Assembly: GCF_014805625.2 (NCBI RefSeq)
Contig: NW_023998422.1
Location: forward strand, 10,928,459-10,992,458
Direction: 5' to 3'
Origin: Glossina fuscipes
Lineage: Eukaryota; Arthropoda; Insecta; Diptera; Glossinidae
Length of the DNA stretch: 64,000 nt
Part shown: piece after piece, positions 47,421-61,019 of the stretch
Layout of the letters: the number at the start of each line of letters is the position of its first letter
How positions within the stretch are numbered: position 1 is the first letter of the stretch
Position numbers and translations under genes: made by a program
The notes under the pieces: generated by a model
Databases searched by the model: none
Told to the model about the DNA's origin: nothing
What the model saw: only the letters and a program-made list of their open reading frames with translations

Positions 47421-50400
47421 TTCAGCTGGGGCAATTTTTTTAACCTTCTCTCGTATACCGGTTCTTAGGAAAACTGAATCCTTTTATGGTAAAACCGCAC
47501 AGTAGTGAAATGACACTTAGCACTTTTGAGCCACATAGATCTATTGTTTGGATACCACCGCATATAAAGATTCGCAGGTAATGTATACTCTCATATCGCA
47601 AAAAGACCTAATTGTTAATGTTTTCTGAGGAAAATTTGTTCATGATAGTAATTTGACAGAAAATTAAATGCACGAAATTTGAAGCACATGGGTCTGTTTC
47701 ATAAAACGAACGCCGTATAAGATTTCTCATGAACGGTAAGCACTTTAAAAAAAGATTTAATTTTTCTTGTTTTGTGATGACAATTCAGTCCATAGTAACA
47801 TATTAATGAAACAAAATTAACGGTAAAAAATTTGGATAGAATAAGTCTATTTTTTAGATCTTGACATTATAGGGGCTATCATGAAAATCAAGCCTTTATA
47901 CGGCGAGAAACTGTAATTTATTGTTTTTTGTAACGAAAACTGAAAGATAATAAAACCTTTCGAAAACAAAACGCCGACCACGTCCTTTGATGTTTTGGAC
48001 ATACCCCAATATGCGGGCACTCTTGGAAAATATACCTTCGCATGCATGTGTAATTTCTATACTAAGGAAAGTGCTGTAGGGAATCTAAAGGTCGATCTTG
48101 CCCAACTATAATGTTCTTACTTAACCAGTATTTTATACGGAAGTTGATTTAATCCTCTCCGCTTCTCCGTTCGTCAGCATATCTGTCATCTGCTGCTGCT
48201 GACATTGTTACACAGAAAATAACGAGACAGCATAGTAGATAAGAAACTATAACTCACAACTTACAATAGTTATTGATCGGAAAATTGATACAAGCGGGTG
48301 GAACTTCAACTATTTGTAGTAAGACGTGACGTGAGAGGCTGCTGGATCTGTCATTCTGCCGTTTGTGGAACAAAATTCCTATAGGTATTTGCTGCTGTCA
48401 CTACTCCTGTAAAGTATGCACATTGTTTTTCAGTTTAAGAATTGAAATCGATTTCATCTTCGCCGCTTGTATATCTCCTTGTTTGATAAAGATTAGAAAT
48501 ACAAAATAAGAAATAGATAAATAGAAAAAGAGAAGTAAAGAAAAATATATACATGAAATTTTTCTTAGTTACTTACTATTTCTCTTGTTACCGCAATTTA
48601 ATATTTTAAATATGAGAAGACAACAACATTTCTAAAATAATTACCAAAAATTGCAGACGTCATGTTGCTGTCATGCATATCAAACATTCATCCATCATTA
48701 AGCAACTACGAAACAATTATTCTCTCATGATATATATAAAAAAGTAATACCGTTGATCTGTATTTGACATTGACACGCTAACAGCAACACGCTTGAAAAT
48801 CAAAGAAATGTCCGCTCATAATATATAACATATGGTATACGGTTCAGTGAAAAAAAAAAGAAATCCGTTTTTTTGAAAAGCTACAGTGAGTTTGTTTAAT
48901 TAGAAGCAAATAATCGGTGGTCATTCAATATATGAAATAATTTTAAATGAAATGAGTTTGTGTCTTAAGTCTTTTGTTTCAATTATGCAAATTCAAGCCA
49001 GACATGCCTGTTAAGACATTCTATTGTGTTTATTAGGTAATGAAATTATCTACAAACACCTGTTTTTGCCTTTTTGTTTTTTAGTTTGGTGTTTTTTTTT
49101 TTGTTTTTTTTTTTTGTTGGATGCTAAATAGCTAATAATAACAACAGCAACAACAACAATAATTTAATAATATGTAGATATATATATAGATATATATTTT
49201 TTCGTTTGATTGCATCATTGATTTTATGACTGAACTCATTACTCGAAAGACATTCACAAACCAACACATTAACTTTAAATAGATTAAAAGCTAAGCATTT
49301 TTTTTTTTTTTTTTTTTTTGCTCTTTTCATTGATTATATTTCACTTTCAGTATAAAAAAATAAATTAGATCAAAGTAATTTTATGTTGTTTTGTTTTATT
49401 GTTATTACTTTTTCCTTCTCATATAGGTGGGCATGTATGCGATTTTCTTAAGCACCATAATTAACATGCAAATTGTTAAAAAATTTTTTGTCGGTATTTA
49501 TAACAAAAAATCATAAACCGTATAAGTCAAATAAAACTTTTAATTTAAGCATTTTTTTTTTTTTTTTTTTTTTTTTTTGAAGACAGCGGTTGCATACTTT
49601 CACTTTGCTAACAAATATGAGGAAATATTAGATAAAAGGAATTTATTTTTTTTTAAACAAAGTTTTTTCAACTTTCAAAAAAAAAAAAAGACATTTTGAT
49701 TTGTGTTTTATTGTAAAACCTTGAAAAAAAGAAGAAGAAATATGTTATCAATATATTAAAAAGACACTAATTGAGTTCATTTTGTTTGTTTTAGTTTTTT
49801 TCTTCCGCTCTCCTCGTTTCACATATGCAACGCGTCAATTTTCAAAATGCAGGCAATAAGCTGCGACATTAAGCTAGTACTCGGTTCATTAATACATGGT
49901 AATCTTCCCTTTTCTAAAGGAACTTTTTAAATTTGTAATATTGAACGATCGAAGTTGAAGCATTTACGGCAATTCTTCGTTACTTTATTGGTTGAAAATC
50001 TTTTTAAAATTGTTACGAAAATTAATCGATTACAAGAATTAAAGTTAACCGGAAATCAGCAAGCGATCAGCTATAGCCAAAGCATTCACTAGAGTGCGTT
50101 TTCATACTTTCACGTACTAAGCGCTTGTTGCAAACGAAAGTAAGAAAAAGATTAATATAATCATTTTACTATAAAAAACCGCACGCTTCCGCTCGATCTG
50201 GCTTGTGTGAAGACAGGTGGATGGGTTTAGCAGCTAGTACTGAGGAAAAGGTTTATTACCTTAATTAAATTTTTCTTTTGAAAAAACAAGTACTTCTTAA
50301 AATCTCTCTTTGTCAAGCGAATTCTTCCAGAGAAGTTTGCGTTACGTCTTTCCTCTTGATTCTGCACCTGTCCGATATACTTTCGTGGACAAAGCGTAAT

Positions 50401-50444
50401 GAAAATGTTTTATGTTGCGCTATGATGTGTATATGTTTTTAGTA
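47421..50444. other. AT-rich non-coding stretch, no gene seen
   Basis: Holds an AAC/AAT trinucleotide repeat (49135-49165) and T runs of 22 (49298-49319) and 27 (49552-49578) bases. No supported gene. Confidence 0.5.
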
Positions 50445-51070
50445 GGTTGGTATGACTGTAGTGAACAGCAGACATAAACTGCGAGACATGCGCTGTTGGG
50501 TTAGTACTAGCAGCATTATTTTGCTTACCCAATCCCCTTATCAGCGAATTTTTTTTTTTTTGGTTCATTAGGTTGTTGAGCTCCGCTTTATATCCAAGTT
50601 TGATCTCGCTCAAAGAAAGTACTTGTTCTGACACCTCTAGCCGACTTTGTTTTTCAAATCGTTCTTCGAATTTGTTTTTGTTAATGCTTTCGATACACCA
50701 ACAATATCTACAAGGTCTCTTTGGGCCAATCGACGGCTGATAAGTACAAGCTCTTCTATTTTGTTGATGTTTTCTTCAGTAGTTAATAGTCTTACTGAAC
50801 GACGTTCGTCGAACCTACGAACTTGCAGTTTACGAACTTGTAGTCTTAGTAAACATTCATCACCGTAACACTTCTCCAACTTATTTAGATTTCTTTTTTT
50901 TTCTGACATAATTTGATGCAAAGTCTCTGTTCAACGGATTTTTCGATTCGAAAAATCGCTGACATAAAAATTGCTTAAACAAAAAAAAAAAACAACACTC
51001 CTGTTACTAACCCAACATACGGCACGTGTTTCAAAGTTTATGTCAGCTGTTAGCGACAGTCATACCAACC
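50445..51070 (-). mobile_element. Non-autonomous mariner-type element with intact terminal repeats
   Basis: The outer 36 bases at each end are inverted copies matching at 32 positions, beginning GGTTGGTATGACTGT, and both ends are flanked by TA as expected for Tc1/mariner insertion. Inside, the minus strand (50637-50912) encodes a transposase N-terminus: MSEKKRNLNKLEKCYGDE, a GRP-like RRSVRLLTTEENINKIEEL, then RRLAQRDLVDIVGVSKAL as in the second helix-turn-helix. A DQTWI piece (family GDETWI, first catalytic Asp) follows after a frameshift and an internal deletion. The remaining catalytic part is absent. At about 626 bp it is a deletion derivative that could only have moved with help from an intact relative. 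Confidence 0.8.
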
Positions 51071-54000
51071 TACAAAACTATTATATACATACAAATCGAT
51101 ATCAAAGCGCGTGTATTTAAAAAAAATCTCATTAGCTCGTAATTGCGTTCCAAATATATATAGGTTTTGTTCTGTTCTAGCATATATCCCAGCAAAAGAC
51201 AAGAAAACAGGTAAAAGAGCGACAATGAGTTAATGAGAGAAAAAATTCGATTTTGAAATTTGTGATACAGTATTTTAACACAGCAGTATTAGGTTGGATG
51301 TATGTCTGCCATCATTTTATTTTCACTTTCCCTTTTTCTGTTAAATCATTTGGCACAAGCAATAGGGCAATGTTTTCGATGCACAATAACGTCGTCCCTT
51401 TGGAAATGACTCTTGCTCGCAATTTTAATTTTTATACCTATTCAATCTCTGCCCCTTGTTGCAGTGTCATAGAGCTTGAAAAAGCTGCGTTCTTAACGCA
51501 GTTCTTCCACATGATTTCTTTAAGATTTTTTTCATTTCTTCTCGCTCCTCCGCCACTTCATTAATTTTCAAAACACATGTTTAAAAAATATACAAACAGA
51601 CAAGTCCAGTTCACATTCACCGAAGTCTTTACATTCAATGTCTTGATAGGATGGATGAGAAAAGAACATTACTTTGGTAATTGTGTTCAAAAATGAGGCG
51701 AAAATTTTTGCTAACGAAATGTTAGTTAACCCATGGGCCGCGTAAGGGTTTTGTCCGCCAGATAATAGTGTTTCAAAGTAAAAATCCAATTGTGGTATTG
51801 AAGCACGTTTGGCTAGTGAATAAAACCCATTTTTTTGCATTTGTTTGCTATAAAGCAGAAACATATTAAAACGCTAATTAACTTAAGACTACTTTAGAGT
51901 ACTTACCACCTAAACGACTGACTCTACTTCATTGTCCGATTATGTAAACACTTATGTTTAAGTAAGGGGAAAAAGCTCCGTAACGACTTGAATGGTTTTT
52001 TCTCAGAACACAATACCTTTTTAAGACGTTTTTGGACCTTTATCGAACTCTTCAGAGGGTTCAAACTATTTACAAATTTTTGTTCCTATTTCAGATTAGA
52101 TCCTACGATTGACTCCACACGATCCCATTCTTCCATTATCCTATAGGTTTCATTAACAAAAACATATCGTAGATTTTCTCTCGCGAACTTCTAGAAAGTT
52201 ATTTAATTTATTTTTTCAATTTTCGGATGAAGTTTGTTCCTCAAATCAAAGGCTTTTATGTTTCAGATCGTTAAGAAAGTTGGCTGCAAACAATTTTCCG
52301 AGTAAATGTAAGATATTTCAACTCTTTCGTTTCTCTAAATTATTATTGTAATTAATTTATCCAGGTATATAAATTCTATGATTAAAGTCTTAAAGCCCTA
52401 ACATGTGGAGCCATTTGGACCTACGACCATTGAGTTGTTAGTCGAGATCGTTTAGCTTCCACTGTCGTCCAGGCATGCCATGAGTATTTACAACCACAAG
52501 TAATAGTCTGATGCTCAACATAACTATTTTGACCAGCAGTGACGTCACCAGGCATTTTTTTTGGTGATTTTCTTGACATATTTCACCACAGAGTTGATGT
52601 TGAAAAGTTTCAGTGGAGTTAATGACCTTGACACAAAAACTATGACAAGAACGAGCTTTTTTTTTTTTCTTTTTTGTTAGGACCAATTGCGATCGGTCAC
52701 AACATCCGAGAACGCCCATAAATGTTATATGAAAATGTTCTAAGAATTCTCTTTTTACTTAAATGGCGGACTTACGAAATGTGAGCTCTTTCTCATTTGC
52801 CCAAGGTAACGGAAAGTTTCATATCTATTACTCTATGATAATCAAATTATTTCAAATTCAGTTAATTATATGAAATTGGAAGTGATTTTTTTTTTCTCTT
52901 TACCGTTACCTAAATGCTTTGACTAAAATTTGTTACATTTTTCACAGTTTTGCAAATTGTTTTTATGTCTTTATCATCTAATTAAATATTTCATAAATAA
53001 GCATTTTTCGGAATGGCTGCATACCTCTTAATATGTATGCACATGTTCAGCATACCTTAACGTAAGTTAACTTAGTGGCAATTATGTTGAATAACTTCTA
53101 CTTTTCGGCTATAAAATCTTATAGCCCTTGTTTGCAAGGTAATTGTATGCAGGCACACTCATGTCCATAACGATAAATATTAATGCAAGTGTTCATATAT
53201 TAAATTGTAGAAAATACTAAATACGAATTAAATATGATTTCCTAGACAAATCTGTTAAAGTAATTGATTCAATTTTGGCAAATTTTCTGTCTAGTTAACG
53301 ACTTTTAAATTATAATCAAAATGCTATATGCAAGTGTTTATAGATGTAGTACGTAGTATATCTGTTTGAGCTGTGTATGAGGCAATAGCAATAGCGATAC
53401 CAGGGTTGACCAATATGATGAACGTAAAACTATTTTCAAACACAAGAGATCTACTATTGACTAGTGCAGTGAATTAGTTGAGAAAGTGTTACAACATCTA
53501 TGACTCAATAAGAGGAAAGAGAAATGATTTGCGAGACAATAATTCATTTGTAAATAGACCTTCTAAGAACAATAGGATATCGCCAGATCACTGGTACGAA
53601 CTTATGGTGTCGTTAAATCGTAACAAAGGCGCAACTAAACGCAATTAATTCTTTATAAGAAACTCGAATTTTTACTGCACAAATTTATTAATTAACTTCA
53701 TGTCTGCCAACATTTTTGCAAGTATACCAACTTTTTTTGCATTCAAAGTATATCTTGAAAGGGTTACCATCAGTTTTAAAACTATTTTTAATCCGCACAA
53801 AATTAACAACAAAAATAGTGAGATACCCAAACCCAAAAATTGCAAGAAGCCATTGTACGTAACAATTTATTAAAACAAGAACTGCGGGCCGTACACCTAT
53901 TTTTACAAAAATTAGTAAATTTTATAGCAAAAATTTCCTTCCGTTTGCATAGCAGAATTTGCTATCAGCTGTATTCATAAGCGTTCTTTTTCAGTATTTT

Positions 54001-55809
54001 TTAAGGAACTTCTTAAGTCTGTTTTCTCGGGAGAGGCTTGTTTTCTGCAGCTATTATATCCATTACTATGTTCTTTACGCGATTAGAAAAAAATTGAAAT
54101 AAATTAAAATTAGAAACTTAAAGATTAATTATCGGTTACAAAAGAAATAAAAAAACTTAAACTTGCAAGGTATGTAGGAGAAACGTTCCTGGTTCAGTTT
54201 AAGTATTATTTGTAAAACATGCCTACGCTATAATTGTAGGTATAAAAAGCCAATATAAGCACCCACTCTCTTCGAAAAACGGCACTATTATGTCTGCGGA
54301 ACGGACGTCACAAGAAAAAATCCTTCGTTACAGGGAAAACGACATAGATATGTAAGCTCCTTCATGGCGTACTAATAAGCCGATTGATAGCATTGTTGCA
54401 ATGAACATGCAGACGGTTCTCCCAAAAATTTCGGTAATAGTCGTTCAGTAATATCTTCGCGGGATCAAAAGGTGTAGAGGAAAATTGTCAGTGTTTTTCG
54501 AGGTTGTCTCAGTTTTCTTTCATACACTATGAGCAGATCGTACCTATTATTTGAGTTTTGAATTTTCAATCGATCAAGGAATGTTTGAGCCGGATTTCAG
54601 CTGTGTATCTTCATTTTTGCAATTTACAAAATCGTTCCCTCAAATTGACGAATTTCGTAAAATATCTGAAAATAATAAAGTAGATGTGCTCCAGGAAAAA
54701 CAAATATATGTAATTATTGTTGCACTATGTCATTAAAAACTAATATGTAATATCAAAAGAATATAACTTGCAGATAACTTACATATGCAATTATCAAGCG
54801 CCCCTTGAATTGATAGTTTCTCTAATTTTAGTGTTAATAGACCTTGCTAGGCACTTACGATGTTTACGATAACGTAAAATGAAGATCACTCAGGTTAAGT
54901 TACTATTAATACGCGTCATATGAAAAGATTTTTAAAGCAACCCTAAAATGCAAGAAGCAGCAGATATTCGCTCGGACGTTTACCTAACTTGATCTATTAA
55001 GTAGTTACTGCTTTCACTTGTTCTTTAACAAAACTTGAACCAGTGAAAAATTATAATCTGAAACTTGCATGCACATAGACAAATGAAAAAACGAAGTCTG
55101 TCTTCCACTTTTCTCCACTTTACTGAACTTAATCGGTTATCTAATAAATTTAATAAAACTTCTCCTAAGTGGCAAAGTGTTGAAGATTTTTATTGACCGC
55201 TAGATATTATACTTAGTTTAGATCGTGCTTTATATGAAAAAGTTGCCACTTACTATGCGTTGCAAGGTCGCTGGAAGCAATAGCCTTTCTTTTCAGTTTT
55301 CAGAAAATTGTAAGAGCACTTGTGGGTAAATCACTACAATTTAAACAGTGATATTCGCATGTGATCGAAAAATTTCAATCTCGCATAAAGTCGCTTATAT
55401 ATAAGTCGATGCGACGTCTACTCTCATTGTGATCGGGATAAATATATATGAAATCTCCGACACATTTTTTTTTGTTACGAGCAACTTTTGCTGCAAATAA
55501 GTTCGCCATCCCTGGCATATAACAGAATATTATTTTATTGTTTATGTCAAAATAGTATATATATTTTAGAATATTGTGCAAGAATAAACTACTTTTCTGT
55601 TTTTTTTTTCTCCGATTTATTACTAAGACTGGTATGTGGGCAATGTAGTGTCAACTATTTACACGTAAAAGCCAAATTCAGCAACAAATCACGCACTCGT
55701 ATCCATGGGTGCTAATTAACAAAAACAAGTTTTAATTATATAGTGATAGTTGTTACATGTGTTGATATATTTTTATACAGTTTTCGGTGATTTTTCTATA
55801 TTTTAAACA
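51071..55809. other. Long AT-rich non-coding stretch, no gene seen
   Basis: Several 60-100 codon frames occur (for example 51253-51564 + and 51568-51864 -), none with a family signature. I see no clear mobile element here. Confidence 0.5.
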
Positions 55810-55936
55810 AAAAAAAAAAAAAAAAAAAAAAAAAAANNNNNNNNNNNNNNNNNNNNNNNNNNNNNNNNNNNNNNNNNNNNNNNNNNNNNNNNNNNNNNNN
55901 NNNNNNNNNNNNNNNNNNNNNNNNNNNNNNNNNNNN

Positions 55937-55968
<32 letters not shown>
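55810..55968. other. Assembly gap of 100 N flanked by poly-A
   Basis: Exactly 100 N occupy 55837-55936, the conventional length for a gap of unknown size. Both flanks are pure A (55810-55836 and 55937-55968), so the join was probably broken by an unresolved A homopolymer or low-complexity tract. True gap length and content are unknown, and any reading frame crossing it is meaningless. Confidence 0.98.
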
Positions 55969-55969
<1 letters not shown>

Positions 55970-57159
55970 AGAAATAAAAATCGTAATTGCTCTACGGTAG
56001 ATAAACAAATTTTTCTTATCAAAACAATTTTGCACACTTTTTGCGCAAAATAGTCAACACACACAGCGCTAGAGCTAGACTTTTATGTAATTTTACTCTC
56101 TTTTTATTTACGTAGAACGGCAGTTATTTAATTGTAAATTACAATTTGTTGACCGACCACGAATTTTGCAATTCTAGGAATTTCAATTAAAGCGTACACT
56201 CAATGTTTGAACGGAGGATAAAGAGAGGAAGGCTACCAGCTTGTTGATACTGGGAAGGGAAATCGATGCATAAGCGACAAATGGACCGAATGGTAGATTG
56301 CTATGAATGACGAATCAACGAAAAAAAAATTAAAGGGTAGCCAGCACTATGGATGGATGAAAGATGAATGGATGAAGAGAGATGTATAGATGCTAAGAAG
56401 ATGAGTGAATGTTGAGCCATTGAAAAGTTCTGGTTGTTTTCCACGAGTAGATAAGGAAAATGGCTTTGAAGTGTAAAATTACAGTTTTATTCATCACCCA
56501 GTACTAAAAGGTAAATCTGTGAACATTACACCGTGAAGGCGCTTTTCGTTGCTTTATACTCTACGCGTTGTAATATGCTCAGCTTTTATTCATGAGGACT
56601 TTATCTTAAGAACGGCAAACACCAAACAAATAGTCCAACTATACCTACGTCGAACCGCCTTGATAGCTACTACCTGTCCGATCGTTGGCAATATCCACTA
56701 CTGATGAAAATAAATGCGCTTCCTCTTCGTATGCATTAATTGATTAAAGTTTGTTTTTAAAATGATGGTTTTATTATAATTTTCGATTGTTTATATAAGA
56801 TTCTATTTCTTCATGTTTGGTTGTATGTCAATAAGACAGAAATACGATACTTTTTTGAGCGATCCGTAAAAATAGTCAAACAGTAAACGATAAGTGTGCT
56901 GAGTTCATTGCTCTGTGCGAAAGCATGCTACAGTGTACAGAACACTTTTCCTTTGTCACTCGAACGATAGTATCGCTGACTTGTTGCTGGGTTATGCAGA
57001 TTAGACAAATCATTAATTCTAACAAGTGGAATGTCCGCCGTAGTGTTTTATGGAATGCTCCAATGAAACGCATCAATTACTATAACACGCTACCAACAAT
57101 ACCTGATGCCTCTCCCGGTCTCCTTCTCCTTTTTCACTGCTCCTGATCAAACTAATCGG
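55969..57159. other. Non-coding stretch, no gene seen
   Basis: Contains an imperfect GATGAA/ATGGATGA-rich segment at about 56345-56415. No supported gene. Confidence 0.5.
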
Positions 57160-57400
57160 CTTTTCGGGCTGCCGCATAGCCGAGTAGATACGGTTCAAAT
57201 CTCAGTGCGTTTTGACCATACTTGCACTAGTTACAATGATTAGCGCAGTCGGCGAAAGCCCCCATTCACTATGCTGCGGTTACTTCTTAACTTCTTCTTC
57301 CCGGGCCCCCCCCCCCCCTCTTTGTGGTGACCACCATGTCACACGTGGAGGAAATATCTCCTAAATGATTGCTCTTATTAAAAAAAAAATAAAAAAAACG
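57160..57400 (+). repeat. tRNA-like / SINE-like relic with A-rich tail
   Basis: At 57175-57212 there is a near-consensus RNA polymerase III A box (TAGCCGAGTAGA) and a B box (GGTTCAAATCTC) inside a tRNA-Ser-like context. They are too close together for an intact tRNA, so the anticodon arm is missing. An A-rich tail (57380-57399) lies about 170 bases downstream. This layout suggests a degenerate tRNA-derived SINE or tRNA pseudogene. A pure C run of 13 bases (57306-57318) lies inside. Assignment is tentative. Confidence 0.35.
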
Positions 57401-60400
57401 CGTTTCAGCTCAGGGCATGGGGATTGCAATTCTCGCAACTGTGCTAAATTGTGAGTTTTCTCTACAACGAAACTCGACCACAAATACCAAAACTCGCCCA
57501 TGAAACGTTAGCAGCCCTAAGCTGGAATGCCCCGACTCACACGTTGCTGTCAGCAGATAGTACTCCTCTAAATTAACCCCCGTCTCGATTAGTGACTTAT
57601 TGTGTGGGTGAGCAGGCTTTTTTTTTTTTTTGACGATCGATAGATAGTCTCAAAACATCGGTTTTGCTTCCTGCGCGGAATTCATATTCTGTGAACATAA
57701 TAAGTCAACAATACGCGACCAATTTAACAAACAAAAATCTGCAGAGACTTATTCACACTTCTAACAGATCTAATGAGTAAACAAGTAGACAAGAGGACAG
57801 ACCAAATGATTGCGAGAGCAGTGTACGGGTGAACGATTAGACGAATGTCTAGACATAGAAATGAATGACAGGCATATGAACCGAGGCATGAAAGATCAGT
57901 AGATAGCTAAGATGACAAAAATAAACAAATGAACGATAGATCAAATAATTGAGAGCATCAAGCTAATAAAAGTAAAGGAAGTAAAGCTATTTAGGATGAA
58001 AGTAATGGAAGTAAAGGAGTTCATGGCCTCTTTCCTTTTAAACGCTTAAATATAGAAAGGAAACAGGGATGTAATTAAATTAAAGCCGACCTAGGAATAA
58101 GCGCAAGTGGCCTCCCTAAATACTTGGAAAGGAAGGAATATAATTACCATTCATTTTTCATTATTTATACTTGTTATTAAGAAAAAGACTTCGAGACTTT
58201 AATAAAAGTTAAATAAAGTTATTTGTATAACAGCTACACATTAAGTCCCTTTCAAAGCACTATCCAAGTCATTGAAGTGTTGAACATTATAAACCAGCTT
58301 ACCAGCTGTAAATTCTCTTAATATCTATCTACTGGCTATGATATAATATCTACGAAGAAATAGCTTTAAAGCAAATAGATATACGAAAAAGAAAAAAAAA
58401 AAAAAAAGAAAAAGAGAAACCAAACCTTTTTAAATTGTTTATAGTTTACTTCCCCCTTACAAAAGTTAAGAAAAAAAAATAAAGTAAAAAATTTATTATT
58501 GTTATCTTAGTTATATGAGAAACAGTTCTTATGACAGATACGTGAAATGTCGCGCAGGATTTTTTATGTGAATACAATAGAAACAGCAGTAGCAGCAGCA
58601 GCAGCCAATAAAAAACGAAACCACAAAATTCAAGGCGAATAACTAAACATTTTTACACAAAAATGACAATTTGTTGCTTTATTGAAAGAAGAAAAAAACT
58701 AAAAAGCAAACGAATAACTTATAAATTTATGTTCGCCAGTCGCGAAAATGTGCAATTTTAAGTTTTTATTTTTTTAATTTTTATTGTATATTTGTCGCGA
58801 AACAACTTTTGAAAGTAAAAAATTATTATTTTTTTTTTTTAAATTACTTTATAACCTTTTTATGGTTATTTATTTTTAATAACAATAAAATTTATCTCTT
58901 GGGGATGGATATTTTTTTTTTATTTTTTTATTAAGTCAAAATAACGAAATACTCTTCAAAGTCACAAAAAGCATAATTATAACATAACATATCATGAAAT
59001 GAGTTAACCTTCCAAACTCTTAATGAAATACACACAACAGATAATATTTTCTTTTATTAGAAATTTGCTGCGGAAAAAAGGAGTAAACCTCTACGTAACA
59101 TTATAGATGAGTCCCGTGTACCAAGTGTGTGATGTATGACAACATGTCTGATCTAGCAACGCCAACTAAATATTTATGAATTATAACATGTTGCAACAAA
59201 AGCAAACATTGCGATTTTGAAGAGGACGCAAGACGCAGCAGGCAAGCAGCAAATGTGACGCGTGACGGGATGGATACCTTTTGTAAAATTAATTGATGAC
59301 AACTATTTTCTCTGCATTTGTTAACTATCACAAGTAGGCCTGCAACTTCGGCCTGGCTGTTTCGTTCTGGCTGTGATGGGCTCAAATCGCGGAAAAAGCT
59401 AGCTTGCTTGCTCGCTCTGGATTTACTTCGCAACAATGAGTACCTGACCCAAAAGAAGGTCAAGGACCGAGCGGACATGTTCACATATGTGTCTGCATCC
59501 GAAACTCGAGGACGTTGAGTATATCTTTTCCCACTACGTGCGCCATCAAGCGCCTTCACGGCAGGTACCCGCGTAAATACTCAGAGTCAGCGTAGTGTAA
59601 AATTTAATAAGCAGATGAATTTGAGGAACGTTAAGACACATACTCCTCCTTTGGGAGAGCCGAAACGAATGTTCCATTCAAATTTACTGCCATGTGCCAT
59701 ATAAATATTGTCTACACTAGTAGACTATAATCCGTTAGAAAAACCAAGCAAGGAGGACGGATTTTGAAGGTATGCGTCGAACTTGTCCCGTCCAAAAAAA
59801 CAGATTAACGCACAACTTAAAATTGACAACGGACCACAGGTTGCACAGGTCCAGCCTGCGGACCATAGCCTTTAAATAAATGTCAAACGTCAAATATTAA
59901 ACTCTCAGTGCTTCAGTGGTAAATGAATTTTGAATTCTCAATCCAAGTATCAGTAAATGAATGATAGTTTTGTTTATCATAATAGTATAAGAAACTGTAC
60001 CAAGCATTAAGTGTGAGTGTATTGCTATTGTGTTTCCTATTCGTTGTTACAGTACAGGCGAGAGATTTAAACAAATAAGTAATCTGACTGAGCGGAAACT
60101 GCGCATTGCACATGACGTCTCCTTTGTTTTTATTTTCTTAATATGATCAATCGCTTGGGGAATATCATCTGTACATGTAAGCACGGTGATATCCAGAAAG
60201 AAATAAGAAAAGCGAAAGAAATTGGGAGTAGTGACCGCAGTGGCCTAGAGTGTGTGTGCGTGTTCTAGATGTAGTTGTTACATGGCATCAAAAGATAAAG
60301 AAAATTGTATAGAAATCAAATAAAAGGGAGATGTATATGCAATAAATCCAAAACGAAATCCTGTAGCCCAGCTAGCTGTCTAGCATATTAGGAGACAAGA

Positions 60401-61019
60401 GTAACCTTTGATTTTTCCTTGTCGCCGAGGTGGATGGTCTTCATTTACTACAGTATTTCTTATGTAATAGAAAGTTCATTTTTTTATTTTATCGTTATTA
60501 TGTTTTGGACCTGAGAACTGAGAAATTCTTCGCCTCAAATATGACAATCGAACTGCCAAGGCGTGTTGATACTATTTGATAACTAACTTTTTTATTAACC
60601 CATAATCGCTTCTTTTAATCTTTCTCGAAACAAATTTTTTTAATGTGTTTTTGATAAATAAAATTCTTGCCTTTTATGCCGCCAGCAGGTAAAAGAATAG
60701 CAAATGATTAGTTCCTTCCCTTCACATTACGGAATTTCCGTCACCTTATCAACACTTTGCGCTCTTTATATTCTTTCGGTGCATTGCGTAACAAAATTTT
60801 AATCCATCTTCTCTTTAAATATGTTACTCGAAAGCATTTTTATGATCGAAAGGTTTTTCGCTCGCTAGTAGGAATGCTTTAACGATGGCTTTAAATTCGT
60901 TACTCCATGCATCGAGCAACTTACATGTAAAAGCTACGATTCAGTTTACTCGACACTGACACCCAACAGTCGGTCCTGCGGTATTTGTATAAAGTCACCA
61001 AAAATAAACAAGCAAAAGC
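57401..61019. other. Non-coding stretch, no gene seen
   Basis: Includes GATAGAT/GTAAAGGAA-like low-complexity DNA (57780-58020), an A run (58394-58407) and a CAG repeat (58585-58604). The 59100-59560 segment is less AT-rich and carries a 152-codon minus-strand frame, the longest in the window, but that frame has no recognisable motif or family resemblance and I do not call it a gene. Confidence 0.45.

Noticed and set aside
51253..51864. Two ~100-codon open frames on opposite strands, near a 'ttaggttggatg' that resembles a mariner end
   Set aside because: No transposase motif and no matching inverted end found.
55753..56064. Open frames on both strands crossing the run of N
   Set aside because: They consist of Lys or Phe homopolymer from poly-A/poly-T plus unknown residues; an artefact of the gap.
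57160..57240. Functional tRNA gene
   Set aside because: A and B boxes are too close and no anticodon arm or acceptor pairing can be drawn.
59101..59559. 152-codon minus-strand open frame, the longest in the window
   Set aside because: No recognisable domain, no splice context, unremarkable composition, and an overlapping plus-strand frame of similar quality. Most likely a chance frame in a less AT-rich patch.
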